A DNA stretch of 50,058 bases from a bacterium (GCA_030649305.1 JAUSFV010000010.1:1-50058), one strand, 5' to 3'. Shown: positions 31,046 through 39,658, counted from the stretch's first letter. Numbers and translations are program-made. Notes: a model not told the origin generated them from the letters alone.

Positions 31046-32218
31046 TTACGCAACCCGAAATATTTTCCGTTTCCCGACTTTTATAATATCGCCGGAAGCT
31101 ATTGCTATCTCCGCGTATGCGTCTTTCAACACTTGTTGGTTAATTTCAACGGCTCCCGGTATGATGAGGCGCCTTGCTTCACTCTTAGATAACGCAAACC
31201 CAACCTCAAGAAGAAGCTCGGGGAGTGTATATGTTTTTTTCTTTAAACGGCGCGAAGGAATATTTGAAAGATCTTTTTTAGAAAAAAGCTTTACAAAATT
31301 TTCGCAGGCTCGGCGCGCTTTTTCTTTTCCGTGATACAGGCCCGCAACGCGCTCTGCCAATTCAAGCTTCAAATCCCGTGGATTCTTACTGTCCTTGGGG
31401 TCCCACCGAGGAAGTTCATCAACGGGGACAAAAGCGGCAAGCTCTGCGTAATGGAATATAAGAGAATCAGGAATAGACATAATTTTTCCGACCATCTCGT
31501 CAGCGCTGTCGGTAAGAGCAATATAATTCCCGAGTGACTTTGACATTTTGTGCTTCCCGTCAAGTCCGATAAGGAGCGGGAGGAGCACCAAATCCTGCTC
31601 CGGATACCCTATCTTTTTTTGCAATTCGCGCCCCGCAAGCAAGTTTAATTTCTGATCCATGCCGCCAAGCTCAACATCGGCGCGCACCGCAACCGAATCG
31701 TATGCCTGCATGATCTGATACAGGGTTTCATGATGTGCCACCTCTTCTCCTTGTTCCAGGCGCCGCTTAAAATCCTCGCGGTCCAAAATGCGGTTCGTGG
31801 AAAAATTTCCGACAACACGAAGAAACTCGGCAAGTTTCATTTTGGAAAACCATTCGCTGTTGTAATGAATTTCCGCCTTTTTCAAATCAATAATCCGGCC
31901 TACTTGTTCAAAGTAGGTTTTGGCGTTTTTTTTGATTTCTGCATCCAAAAGAGGCGGACGCGCTTTTGTTTTGCCGGAGGGGTCACCGATTGCCGCGGTG
32001 TAGTCGCCGATAATAAAAACCGCCGTATGCCCTGCGTCCTGAAATTCACAAAGTTTTCTCAGGACAAGCGCGTGCCCCAAATGCAAATCGGGCGCCGTCG
32101 GATCCGCCCCTAATTTCACCCGAAGTTTTCGACCCGAGGAAAATTTCTTTTCAAGCGAAACCTGATCAATAATTTCTTCGGCAAGCGAAAAAATATCGCC
32201 GTAAAGATTCTTTTTCAC
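31046..32218 (-). CDS. tyrS: Tyrosyl-tRNA synthetase, start codon replaced by a mobile element
   Basis: 390 residues. Class I synthetase: LGADPTAPDLHLGHALVL holds the HIGH-type HLGH (46-49), the signature KHKMSKSLGN is the KMSKS loop, and the C-terminal S4 domain reads LPELLLEVGFALSKSEARRL. The start is GTG 32218, whose first G is the terminal base of MITE copy 3; the remaining TGAAAA comes from the target site. There is no usual Shine-Dalgarno, only the element's own AACGGG. The ancestral start was evidently ATGAAAAAG, still visible as ATGAA at the far end of the element. Confidence 0.95.
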   Translation of the reverse strand: MKKNLYGDIFSLAEEIIDQVSLEKKFSSGRKLRVKLGADPTAPDLHLGHALVLRKLCEFQDAGHTAVFIIGDYTAAIGDPSGKTKARPPLLDAEIKKNAKTYFEQVGRIIDLKKAEIHYNSEWFSKMKLAEFLRVVGNFSTNRILDREDFKRRLEQGEEVAHHETLYQIMQAYDSVAVRADVELGGMDQKLNLLAGRELQKKIGYPEQDLVLLPLLIGLDGKHKMSKSLGNYIALTDSADEMVGKIMSIPDSLIFHYAELAAFVPVDELPRWDPKDSKNPRDLKLELAERVAGLYHGKEKARRACENFVKLFSKKDLSNIPSRRLKKKTYTLPELLLEVGFALSKSEARRLIIPGAVEINQQVLKDAYAEIAIASGDIIKVGKRKIFRVA

Positions 32219-32343
32219 CCCGTTAGAAGTCTGCCGTTATATGGCCAACAACCAATTTCAGACAGACACGACAATAGATATAACCCCGCTTGTTTGATGT
32301 GGAAAAAATTACTAATTTTTTCCACCAAAGACTTCTAACGGGG
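32218..32343. mobile_element. MITE-like element, copy 3, inserted in the tyrS start codon
   Basis: 126 bp with inverted repeats CCCCGTTAGAAGT (32218-32230) and complement (32331-32343), flanked by TTCA (32214-32217 and 32344-32347). It shares TTATATG and CCAATTTCAG boxes with copies 1 and 2, but the right half is longer and includes a private hairpin GGAAAAAATT/AATTTTTTCC. Excision with one TTCA restores ATGAAAAAG. Confidence 0.85.
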
Positions 32344-32417
32344 TTCATACTTCTTCATCATACGGCATTTCGGGTGAATTTGCAAAACATAGAAAATATG
32401 CTATGTTTGTATTACGC

Positions 32418-34901
32418 ATGAGACCAAAAAAGAAAAAACGAACAATCACAAAAAAACTCGTCATCTTTGTTGGCGGGCTTTTTTTGGTTTGCCTTACGTT
32501 CCTGGCCGCCGCGACCGCCTTTTTTTTGAAAGACCTTCCGCGGCCGGAAACAATTACCAAGCGCGCGCTCACCGAATCAACGAAAATATACGACCGGACC
32601 GGAAAAATTCTCCTCTACGAAGTATATAAAGAAGAAAAGAGAACCCAGATAGCGCTTGATATGATTCCGCTTCCAGCCCAGCAGGCGCTCATTGCCATTG
32701 AGGATGCGAATTTCTACAACCATTTCGGCCTTGATTGGCGGGGGGTTGCCCGCGCGGTTATTGAAAACTTCACCCCCTTCGGGCCCGGATTTTTCCGGGG
32801 TAGCGGCGGCTCTACCATCACCCAGCAACTTGTCAAAAATTCGCTCGTCGGCACGAAGCGGACGTACGCCAGAAAACTGAAGGAGGCAATTCTTGCTATT
32901 CTTCTTGAGCGCCAATATTCAAAAAGCCAAATTCTTGAGTGGTACCTGAATCAAATTCCGTTTGGTTCAAACGCCTACGGCATTGAATCTGCCGCCCAAA
33001 CATTTTTCGGAAAAAACGCGGAGTCGCTCACGATAAGCGAATCTGCCCTCCTTGCAGCCCTTCCGAAGGCTCCCACCTACTATTCCCCCTACGGCCAGCA
33101 CAAAGACGAATTATTAAACCGAAAAAATCTTATTCTGAATCGGATGCAAGAACTCGGATTTCTCTCGCCCGATGAGATAGCGAATACGAAAAAAGAAGTG
33201 CCGGTGTTTCTCCCCCCGCGAAAAGATATTATCGCCCCGCACTTCGTCATGATGGTGCGTGAGGAATTAGCACGGCGCTTCGGAGAAGAAGAGGTGGAGC
33301 GCGGAGGATTAAACGTCACAACGACGCTTGATGTAACGCTGCAAACGGAAGCTGAAAAAATCATCGGGGAAGGAGCAGAGTACAACACCAAAACATTCAA
33401 CGCGACGAACGCGGGGCTTATCGCGATTGACCCCGTCAATGGAAATATTTTAGCGCTCGTCGGCTCAAAAAACTATTTTGACGTGGCGGCCGAAGGAAAT
33501 TTTAACGTCACGACCGCCTTTCGCCAGCCGGGTTCAGCATTCAAACCATTTGTCTATGCAACCGCCTTCAAAAAGGGCTATACGCCCGATACGGTCGTCT
33601 TTGATACCGAAACGGAGTTTAACCCCCTTTGCAATCCGGACGGCACGCCAGGGCCCCTCATACAAGACCCGAAAGATTGCTACAAGCCCCAAAACTACGA
33701 TGGATCTTTCCGCGGACCGGTAACGCTCCGGAGAGCCCTTGCGCAGTCGCTGAATGTCCCCGCCGTAAAAGTTCTCTACCTTGCCGGGGTTCAGGATTCA
33801 GTCGCAACTGCGCGAGATTTGGGAATTACAACACTCGGGGACGGCTCGCGCTTCGGCCTCTCGCTGGTGCTTGGGGGAGCAGAAGTAAAACTCCTTGAAA
33901 TGACAAGTGCTTTTGGCGTGTTCGCGCGCGAGGGTGTGCGTGTAGCTCCAACTCCGATACTTCGCATTGAACACCAAGGCAGGCCTTTGTGGGAATTCCA
34001 TCCGGAGCCGCGCCCCGTTCTTGATACAAATATCGCGCGTCTTATCAACGATGTGCTCTCGGACAATGCGGCGCGTATTGGCGTGTTTCATCCCAATTCA
34101 TCGCTCGCATTTCAAAACCGGGACGTTGCCGCAAAAACAGGAACTACACAGGAATTCCGCGACGCATGGACCGTGGGGTATGTCCCGTCGCTTGCGGTGG
34201 GCGTATGGGTCGGGAATAATGACAACACACCGATTCAAGAAAAGGGTGGCGGCATTACCACGGCAGCCCCTCTGTGGCGCCGCTTTATGGATGTTGCCCT
34301 CGCGAGTGTGCCGCCCGAAGCATTTACGGCTCCCGAAATTCCCCATCCCGAAAAAGCAATTCTGCGCGGGGTGTGGCGCGGAGAAGAAATTGTGAAACTT
34401 GACCGGGTATCAGGAAAGCGCGCAACTGATGCAACGCCGCCAGATTTCATCGAGGAACACGCCTACGGCGAACCGCACACGATTCTTTGGTGGTTGAATC
34501 CAAAAGACCCGGCAGGCCCCAAACCAGAATACCCCGAGGAGGACCCGCAATATAAAAACTGGAACGCCTCATTTAGAAAATGGCTTTTGCAAAGCGGATT
34601 TGTACCAATTCCCGTAACCGCAATTCCCGAGGCGTATGATGACGCACACACCGCAGAAAAAAGTCCGAAAATAGAAGTCGTTTCGTTCACCGAAGAAAAA
34701 ATAATTACCAGAATCTCAGGATTTTTTCCCTTAAAAGAGGTTATATTTTTTATAGATGACGCACCGTATAAAACGATCGTCTCGCCCGCGGAAGGACAAA
34801 TAGAGTTTTTGTTCCCCGCGCTTATCAAAGAAGAGCACACGTTTCGCATCAAAACATACGACGCGGTGGGCAATAGCGGCGAGTGGGAGAGTGGATTGTA
34901 A
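32418..34901 (+). CDS. Class A penicillin-binding protein (PBP1A type)
   Basis: About 827 residues. Bifunctional peptidoglycan synthase. Basic N terminus (RPKKKKR), one membrane anchor (about 13-38), glycosyltransferase GT51 motifs EDANFYNHFGLDWRG, GGSTITQQLVKN and LERQYSKSQILEWYLNQIPFG, then transpeptidase SxxK (GSAFK), SxN (SLN) and KTG (AKTGTTQEFRDAW), and a C-terminal Ig-like tail. The ATG at 32418 is preferred over 32403 because the promoter-like TTGCAA..TATGTT places the transcript start between them. An inverted repeat ACATAG-8 nt-CTATGT overlaps this promoter and may be an operator. A terminator follows. Confidence 0.93.
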   Translation: MRPKKKKRTITKKLVIFVGGLFLVCLTFLAAATAFFLKDLPRPETITKRALTESTKIYDRTGKILLYEVYKEEKRTQIALDMIPLPAQQALIAIEDANFYNHFGLDWRGVARAVIENFTPFGPGFFRGSGGSTITQQLVKNSLVGTKRTYARKLKEAILAILLERQYSKSQILEWYLNQIPFGSNAYGIESAAQTFFGKNAESLTISESALLAALPKAPTYYSPYGQHKDELLNRKNLILNRMQELGFLSPDEIANTKKEVPVFLPPRKDIIAPHFVMMVREELARRFGEEEVERGGLNVTTTLDVTLQTEAEKIIGEGAEYNTKTFNATNAGLIAIDPVNGNILALVGSKNYFDVAAEGNFNVTTAFRQPGSAFKPFVYATAFKKGYTPDTVVFDTETEFNPLCNPDGTPGPLIQDPKDCYKPQNYDGSFRGPVTLRRALAQSLNVPAVKVLYLAGVQDSVATARDLGITTLGDGSRFGLSLVLGGAEVKLLEMTSAFGVFAREGVRVAPTPILRIEHQGRPLWEFHPEPRPVLDTNIARLINDVLSDNAARIGVFHPNSSLAFQNRDVAAKTGTTQEFRDAWTVGYVPSLAVGVWVGNNDNTPIQEKGGGITTAAPLWRRFMDVALASVPPEAFTAPEIPHPEKAILRGVWRGEEIVKLDRVSGKRATDATPPDFIEEHAYGEPHTILWWLNPKDPAGPKPEYPEEDPQYKNWNASFRKWLLQSGFVPIPVTAIPEAYDDAHTAEKSPKIEVVSFTEEKIITRISGFFPLKEVIFFIDDAPYKTIVSPAEGQIEFLFPALIKEEHTFRIKTYDAVGNSGEWESGL

Positions 34902-34936
34902 AAAACAGCCCCGACGTTACGTTGGGGCTGTTTTTG
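34901..34936. terminator. Bidirectional terminator, PBP / dnaN
   Basis: AAAACAGCCCC and GGGGCTGTTTTT form a strong stem around GACGTTACGTT, between convergent genes. Confidence 0.88.
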
Positions 34937-34949
34937 TGTTCTGTATATA

Positions 34950-36062
34950 TCAATACGCCGGCGTATTCCGGATCGGCATGACGATATACAAAAACGAATC
35001 GTCTTCAGGATTTTTTAAAAGGAGCGGGGAGTTTTCGTCGTTCATCCCAATAAAAATATTGTCCCCGCCGCAGGACGCAATGCCGTCTGAAAAATATCGC
35101 GCATTTAGTGTTGCGGTTGCCTCCTTTCCTTTTACGGGCGTTGAAAAAGAGGAGCTTGTCGTACCAAGTTCCGGATTTACGCTCAGTACCGATATTTCGT
35201 TTTTTCCGGTTTTTAAAACAACGTCATTCAATTTTCCGGTAAGAACATTCGCCATCCGTACCCTCCGGAGAATCGCGTCTCGGGGAATAGAAAACGTAAT
35301 ACCAAAATTGTTCGGAATAATTGCCTTGTATTCGGGAAAGTTCCCGTCAATCACGCGCGATACCATGCGAGATGCGTTCCAGGAAATCATCAATTGGTTG
35401 TCGCCAACTCCGACTTCCACAGAGGCAACTTCTTCTGTGGTACCAAGCGTACGAACAATTTCTTGAGCCATTTTTAAAGGAATAATGCAAGAAAATTTTC
35501 CATTAACCTCTTTTTCAAGAAAAATTTTTTTCTCAGCAAGCCGGAAGGTGTCGGTTGCGGCAAATGTGGCATTTTTTCCCGAGGCGGCCAAATATACCCC
35601 ACCTATTTCCGGTTTAAAATCCGAAAGAGAAACCGCCGGAAGTATTTGTTCCATGGCGCTTACAAAACCCGTTCGCGAAACAAAAAACGAGGTGGTTGTT
35701 TTTATTTTTGGAATGAGCGGAAAATCATCAGAGGGTGTGGTGTTTAGTTTTGTATGTGATGTTTCTGTTTCAATAAAAATTATTCCTTGCTTTAATTCAA
35801 GTGTTACGGATTCCTCTTGAATATGTTGTAAGATACCAAAAAGGAGTTTGGGAGAAACCGCGAAAATACCTTCGCGATCCGTTTTACACGAAAAAGATGC
35901 CTCAATACCAATTTCAAGATTTGTTGCTTTTATGGTGCATGTGTTTCCTTTTGTCTCCAGAAGTATTGATTGAAGTGTCGGAAGGGTAATTTGTTTTCCT
36001 GTAAATCGTTCTGCGTTTGAGATGGCGACTACTATGTTTTTTTTGGTAGTAGTTAACTTCAT
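34950..36062 (-). CDS. dnaN: DNA polymerase III beta sliding clamp
   Basis: 370 residues, normal. Processivity ring. Three repeated clamp domains are evident: MKLTTTKKNIVVAISNAERF, LPTLQSILLETKG; GGVYLAASG, ATDTFRLAEKK; and the C-terminal hydrophobic end YIVMPIRNTPAY (family VMPMR). TATAAA sits seven bases before the ATG and no Shine-Dalgarno is present, again predicting a leaderless mRNA. It lies downstream of dnaA in the same direction. Confidence 0.95.
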   Translation of the reverse strand: MKLTTTKKNIVVAISNAERFTGKQITLPTLQSILLETKGNTCTIKATNLEIGIEASFSCKTDREGIFAVSPKLLFGILQHIQEESVTLELKQGIIFIETETSHTKLNTTPSDDFPLIPKIKTTTSFFVSRTGFVSAMEQILPAVSLSDFKPEIGGVYLAASGKNATFAATDTFRLAEKKIFLEKEVNGKFSCIIPLKMAQEIVRTLGTTEEVASVEVGVGDNQLMISWNASRMVSRVIDGNFPEYKAIIPNNFGITFSIPRDAILRRVRMANVLTGKLNDVVLKTGKNEISVLSVNPELGTTSSSFSTPVKGKEATATLNARYFSDGIASCGGDNIFIGMNDENSPLLLKNPEDDSFLYIVMPIRNTPAY

Positions 36063-36294
36063 ATATATATTTATATTATTTTATTATTATTATAGAGGAA
36101 TACTTTGGGGAAACGTAAAATAGGTATGTAGAAACGGAACAAAACACGCATTTAATTTTTTTATGTATGTGTGTGGTGCGGGGATATGTTTTGTAAGAAA
36201 TTTTTTTATTTACTTTCTTAACTCCCCCACCAATTATTATCACTAGTATATTCTCCTTTCTGTACATTCCCTCATACACATATATATGAACAGC
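36063..36294. other. AT-rich dnaA-dnaN spacer
   Basis: 232 bases, very AT-rich (ATATATATTTATATTATTTT). A 67-codon open frame here looks like chance. No obvious DnaA-box cluster was seen. It presumably holds the dnaN promoter. Confidence 0.5.
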
Positions 36295-37677
36295 TTATGA
36301 AGTGAATATTCGTTCGCGTATGAGTTTTAACTCCTCCTCAAGGTCTTGGTTTACTTTTAATTCATTTTTTATTTTTTTATATGCGTGTATTGCTGTGGTG
36401 TGATCTTTTTTCCCGAGCTTTTCTCCGATAAAAGGAAACGAACACTTCAGATCGTCTCGCAGAACATACATGGTAATTTGGCGTGGTCGGACCATCTCTT
36501 TTTTTCTACTGCTGTTTACAAGGTCTTTTTCGCTTATTTCATAAAAATCAGAGATGGTTTTTATGACCTTTTTGGGGGTCGCAAATTTTTTCGGTGCGTA
36601 TATTAGTTGGTTTAATATTTTTTTTGTTTCGTCAACGGTTACGGGGGTATTTGCCATTTTTGACATGAGAACAATCTTATTAAGAACGCCCTCAAGCTCT
36701 CTGATATTATTTTTTATGTTTTGCGCGATGAGAAAAAGAACCTCGTCGTCTATATGAACCTGTTTTTCTTCCAATTTTTTCTTCAAGATAATAAGGCGTG
36801 TTTCAAAATCTGGCTCTCCAAGGTCAGCCATCATGCCGCCCTCAAATCGTGACCGCAGACGGGCCTCAAGCGTGGGAATTGCGGCAGGCGGCCGGTCGGA
36901 AGAAATGACTATTTGTTTATTGCGTTCATAGAGCGCGTTGAACGTATGAAAAAACTCCTCCTGCATTTTTTCGGTTTTACCAATAAATTGGATATCATCC
37001 ACAATAAGGAGGTCGAAATTTCGGTACCGTTCTTTGAGCTGCTGCATTTCCTGTGTTTTAAGGGCATCTACGATTTCCCCCATGTATTTTTCCGAAGAAA
37101 CATACCTAACTTTTGCGGAGGGCTGTTCTCCGATGAGTGCATTTCCGATTGCCTGTATAAGGTGTGTTTTCCCGAGACCAACGCCACCGTAGATAAAGAG
37201 GGGATTATAAACGCCTCCGGGTTTTTTTACGATGGATTGCGCCGCCGCATGCGCGAACTCGTTGAAAGAACCGACAACGAAATTTTGGAACGTATATCTT
37301 GGATTCAGATTTGTCGTAGGATTTACCAATGCTTCTTTCAGATCAAGTTGGTCAAGGTATTGAGGAAAGGCCTCAAACGTTCTCCGGGGCGCCGATTTTA
37401 TGGAGCGATCGTGGGCGGCGGATTGAGGCGCAACATCTCCTATCGCATACTCGATTTCTCGAATTTCGGGAGCCAAGCTCCGTACGGCTTTTACTACAAA
37501 TTTGTTGTATTTATTCTGGAGCCACTCTTTCGCAAAGCCGTTCGGAACGGACACAACCATTTTGCCGCCATCAAAAGAGGCAATGCGCGTGTCTTTAAAC
37601 CACGTGATAAAATTAGGCCGGCTCACGCTGAGTTCTATGTCCGCAAGCGCGGTTTTCCAAAGTTCGTGTAAATCCAT
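36295..37677 (-). CDS. dnaA: Chromosomal replication initiator DnaA
   Basis: 460 residues. N-terminal domain starting MDLHELWKTALADIEL, linker, AAA+ domain with Walker A GGVGLGKTH, Walker B LLIVDDIQFIGKTEK, arginine-finger region, and the DNA-binding end RPRQITMYVLRDDL with signature KKDHTTAIHA (usual GGRDHTTVLHA). The frame is open upstream through a GC-rich hairpin region, but ATG 37677 matches the family start. Together with divergent rpmH-rnpA this is the canonical origin-proximal arrangement. Confidence 0.96.
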   Translation of the reverse strand: MDLHELWKTALADIELSVSRPNFITWFKDTRIASFDGGKMVVSVPNGFAKEWLQNKYNKFVVKAVRSLAPEIREIEYAIGDVAPQSAAHDRSIKSAPRRTFEAFPQYLDQLDLKEALVNPTTNLNPRYTFQNFVVGSFNEFAHAAAQSIVKKPGGVYNPLFIYGGVGLGKTHLIQAIGNALIGEQPSAKVRYVSSEKYMGEIVDALKTQEMQQLKERYRNFDLLIVDDIQFIGKTEKMQEEFFHTFNALYERNKQIVISSDRPPAAIPTLEARLRSRFEGGMMADLGEPDFETRLIILKKKLEEKQVHIDDEVLFLIAQNIKNNIRELEGVLNKIVLMSKMANTPVTVDETKKILNQLIYAPKKFATPKKVIKTISDFYEISEKDLVNSSRKKEMVRPRQITMYVLRDDLKCSFPFIGEKLGKKDHTTAIHAYKKIKNELKVNQDLEEELKLIRERIFTS

Positions 37678-37720
37678 ATGATAAAAAATTTTTAAACTCT
37701 TCGGCCCGGGGCCGGCCCCA

Positions 37721-37747
37721 GCTCGAGGCGGACCAGCCCTTGGCTGG
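37721..37747 (+). repeat. GCTCGAGGCGGA hairpin repeat, copy 1
   Basis: GCTCGAGGCGGA followed by hairpin CCAGCC-CTT-GGCTGG. Copy 2 inside yidD (38597-38623) has the same 12-base head and a different hairpin, TCCGCC-TTC-GGCGGA. Confidence 0.65.
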
Positions 37748-37874
37748 CGCAAACCACCCCAGAGGAAATATTATGAGAACCTCTCTATTATGAATCAGGC
37801 GCGCAAGAACCACTAATCAAAAAAATAGAATAAGCTGTTTATAACATGTTGATATGCTTATGTTTGTTTTTCAG

Positions 37875-37981
37875 CCCCGTTAGAAGTTTAGAACTCCTCG
37901 TCTTAAGAACAATAAAGAGGCAGTTCGGTCGTATTGGATAGATTCTGGATACGTTTATCGTGCGTTTGACTTCTAACGGGG
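37875..37981. mobile_element. MITE-like element, copy 4, in the putative origin region
   Basis: 107 bp with perfect terminal repeats CCCCGTTAGAAGT and complement (37969-37981). The interior is unrelated to copies 1-3 (GAACTCCTCGTCTTAAG, AAAGAGGCAG). Flanks are TTCAG and TCAAC, so the TTCA duplication is imperfect. It lies 42 bases upstream of rpmH. Confidence 0.75.
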
Positions 37982-38022
37982 TCAACTTCCCACTTTTTGT
38001 TTTGTATGGTAATCTAAAAGCT

Positions 38023-38157
38023 ATGTCTGTTACCTACCAACCCAAAAGGAGAAAACGCAGCCGTACGCACGGGTTTCGCGTGCGGTCAAAAACCCCAGGC
38101 GGACGAAATATTTTACGGAGGCGCCGCGCAAAAGGGAGGCGCCGCCTCACGGTTTAA
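38023..38157 (+). CDS. rpmH: Large ribosomal subunit protein bL34
   Basis: 44 residues, [18 protein letters not shown]...; the conserved TYQPxxRKRxRxHGFRxR opening and the [12 protein letters not shown] end identify L34. It is the first gene of the rpmH-rnpA-yidD-yidC-khpB cluster. Confidence 0.97.
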   Translation: MSVTYQPKRRKRSRTHGFRVRSKTPGGRNILRRRRAKGRRRLTV

Positions 38158-38158
38158 C

Positions 38159-38509
38159 GTGCCGTCCTCCTCCTCTCATCGTTTAAAAAAGAACGCTGAC
38201 TTTCTCCATGTTTTGCGCGGAAGAACAAAAAAGTTTGAAGGAATATTCGGCAGGATGGTTGTGGCGGGGGGCCGGTCTTCCGTGGCCCGGTTTGGTTTTG
38301 TGGTTTCAAAGAAGGCATCGCCCCGCAGTACCGAGCGTAATCTTCTGAAGCGTCGTGCCTCCGAGTGGGTGCGGAAACGGCTTCCCTCCATGCGGGCGGG
38401 TTTTGATGTTATTTTTATTTTTGAAAAGGGCGCCACTTCTCTTTCTCGCCGCATCCTGTATGAAGAACTGGAACGCGCGTGCAAGCGCGCGGGACTTTTT
38501 CAAAATTAA
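38159..38509 (+). CDS. rnpA: Ribonuclease P protein component
   Basis: 116 residues, basic. Assists RNase P RNA in tRNA 5' maturation. RLKKNADFLHVLRGRTK at the start, then GFVVSKKASPRSTERNLLKRRASEWVR, matching the RNR motif region (VSKKxGxAVxRNxxKRRxRE). The GTG start lies one base after the rpmH stop, typical of this pair. Confidence 0.93.
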   Translation: MPSSSSHRLKKNADFLHVLRGRTKKFEGIFGRMVVAGGRSSVARFGFVVSKKASPRSTERNLLKRRASEWVRKRLPSMRAGFDVIFIFEKGATSLSRRILYEELERACKRAGLFQN

Positions 38510-38512
38510 ACT

Positions 38513-38812
38513 ATGCGAACAGCAAAAACTCTTTTTTTATTTTGCATCTTCGTATATCAGAAAACCGTATCACCCGATCACGGAATATTTTTTTCCGCTC
38601 GAGGCGGATCCGCCTTCGGCGGATATTCATTGCGCCGCTGTCGTTTCTCCCCTTCTTGTTCAGAGTATAGCAGCGAGGCACTCCGTCAATATGGACTTTT
38701 GAAAGGTAGCGTGTTGTCTTTGGCAAGAATTTTTCGTTGCGGCCCGTGGAGTCGCGGCGGGTACGACCCCGTGCGGCAAAATTCCAAATTTCAAGCACCA
38801 AATTACAAATAA
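38513..38812 (+). CDS. yidD: Membrane insertion efficiency factor YidD, with hairpin insertion
   Basis: 99 residues, longer than the usual 65-80. Family parts are YQKTVSPDHG, CRFSPSCSEYSSEALRQYGLLKG and IFRCGPWSRGGYDPV. Between SPDHG and CRFSPSCSEY, where the family has about one residue, lies a 15-residue insert (SARGGSAFGGYSLRR) encoded by the GCTCGAGGCGGA hairpin. The C-terminal residues after GGYDPV come from AAATTCC words. Assists YidC-dependent insertion. Confidence 0.88.
   Translation: MRTAKTLFLFCIFVYQKTVSPDHGIFFSARGGSAFGGYSLRRCRFSPSCSEYSSEALRQYGLLKGSVLSLARIFRCGPWSRGGYDPVRQNSKFQAPNYK
38597..38623 (+). repeat. GCTCGAGGCGGA hairpin repeat, copy 2, within yidD
   Basis: Head GCTCGAGGCGGA, then TCCGCC-TTC-GGCGGA. 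Compared with copy 1, both arms of the hairpin changed together. Confidence 0.7.
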
Positions 38813-38893
38813 ATCTCAAACAGAAAAATTCCAGCGTGTTTAGAATTTCGGTCATTTGAATTTAGAATTTGTTTGTGATTTGGAATTTGTGAT
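38776..38893. repeat. AAATTACAAATTTC word repeat between yidD and yidC
   Basis: AAATTCCAAATTTCAAG, AAATTACAAAT and the reversed TTTAGAATTT, GTGATTTGGAATTTGTG pair across the spacer into a long hairpin. Such AAATT-word spacers are a familiar feature of CPR genomes (recollection, not checked). Confidence 0.6.
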
Positions 38894-38908
38894 TTAGGTT
38901 TTTCGTCC

Positions 38909-39658
38909 ATGAATCCTCTTTCTTTTGTCTATCATACTTTTTTTTATCAACCGTTATTTAACGGCCTTATTTTGTTATATTTGGCGCTTCCGTATCAGGA
39001 TCTGGGTCTTGCCATTGTCGTTTTTGTTATTTTGGTACGCCTAATTCTTCTGCCGATTTCCGTGCATGGTGTGCGCACGCAAAAACGATTAGCGGAACTC
39101 CAGCCGCACATAAAAGAACTTCAGGAAAAACACAAAGAAGACAAAGAAGCGCTTTCCCGGGGCTTGATGGAATTATATAAAACACACAAAGTAAACCCCT
39201 TTTCCGGATGCGCTCCCCTGATTCTACAGGGCTTTTTTCTTTTCGCGCTCTATCGGATATTTTTTAATGGGTTCGGCCAAGATTCTCTTTCGGCGCTTTA
39301 TTCTTTTATCCAACAGCCCGGATTTATTAATCCGGTAAGCTTCGGGTTTTTGGATGTGTCGCAGTCAAATAAGATTCTTGCGATCCTCGCGGGCGTGTCG
39401 CAGTATGTGCAGGCGCTCGTCATGCCGCAACCTCCGGCGGGGGCGTCACGCGGAGGCCCGGATTTTCAAAAAATCCTTTCGTCCCAAATGAAATATTTTT
39501 TCCCGTTCCTCATCGCCACCATCTCTTGGTCGCTCCCGGCGGCCCTTCCCTTGTACTGGACGGTTTTAAACGTTTTTGGTATAGTACAGCAGATAGTTTT
39601 GGATAAAACACAAACAGACGCGAACAGTAATAAACACAAACAGACGCGAACCGATTAG
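38909..39658 (+). CDS. yidC: Membrane protein insertase YidC/Oxa1
   Basis: 249 residues, Gram-positive-like short form. The core starts LGLAIVVFVILVRLILLPISV (split: LGLAIVVFVILVRLI), a charged hairpin ELQPHIKELQEKHKEDKEAL, then membrane helices around GCAPLILQGFFLFALYRI, a loop with FGFLDVSQSNKILAI, and a last helix pair ending LPLYWTVLNVFGIVQQ. It carries the conserved Arg of the hydrophilic groove (LVRLI). The C-terminal TQTDANSNKHKQTRTD comes from GTTCG-type repeat words rather than from the family. Confidence 0.93.
   Translation: MNPLSFVYHTFFYQPLFNGLILLYLALPYQDLGLAIVVFVILVRLILLPISVHGVRTQKRLAELQPHIKELQEKHKEDKEALSRGLMELYKTHKVNPFSGCAPLILQGFFLFALYRIFFNGFGQDSLSALYSFIQQPGFINPVSFGFLDVSQSNKILAILAGVSQYVQALVMPQPPAGASRGGPDFQKILSSQMKYFFPFLIATISWSLPAALPLYWTVLNVFGIVQQIVLDKTQTDANSNKHKQTRTD

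Larger units (their letters stand above)
37678..38022. other. dnaA-rpmH intergenic region, probable replication origin
   Basis: 345 bases between divergent dnaA and rpmH. It contains a GGGGCCGGCCCC palindrome, the GCTCGAGGCGGA hairpin (37721-37747), an AT-rich stretch with one DnaA-box-like TTATAAACA on the minus strand (37836-37844, seven of nine matches), and MITE copy 4. Placement as oriC rests on gene order, not on a clear box array. Confidence 0.45.

Noticed and set aside
36076-36279. 67-residue frame between dnaN and dnaA
   Set aside because: AT-rich spacer, no Shine-Dalgarno or family resemblance; likely chance.
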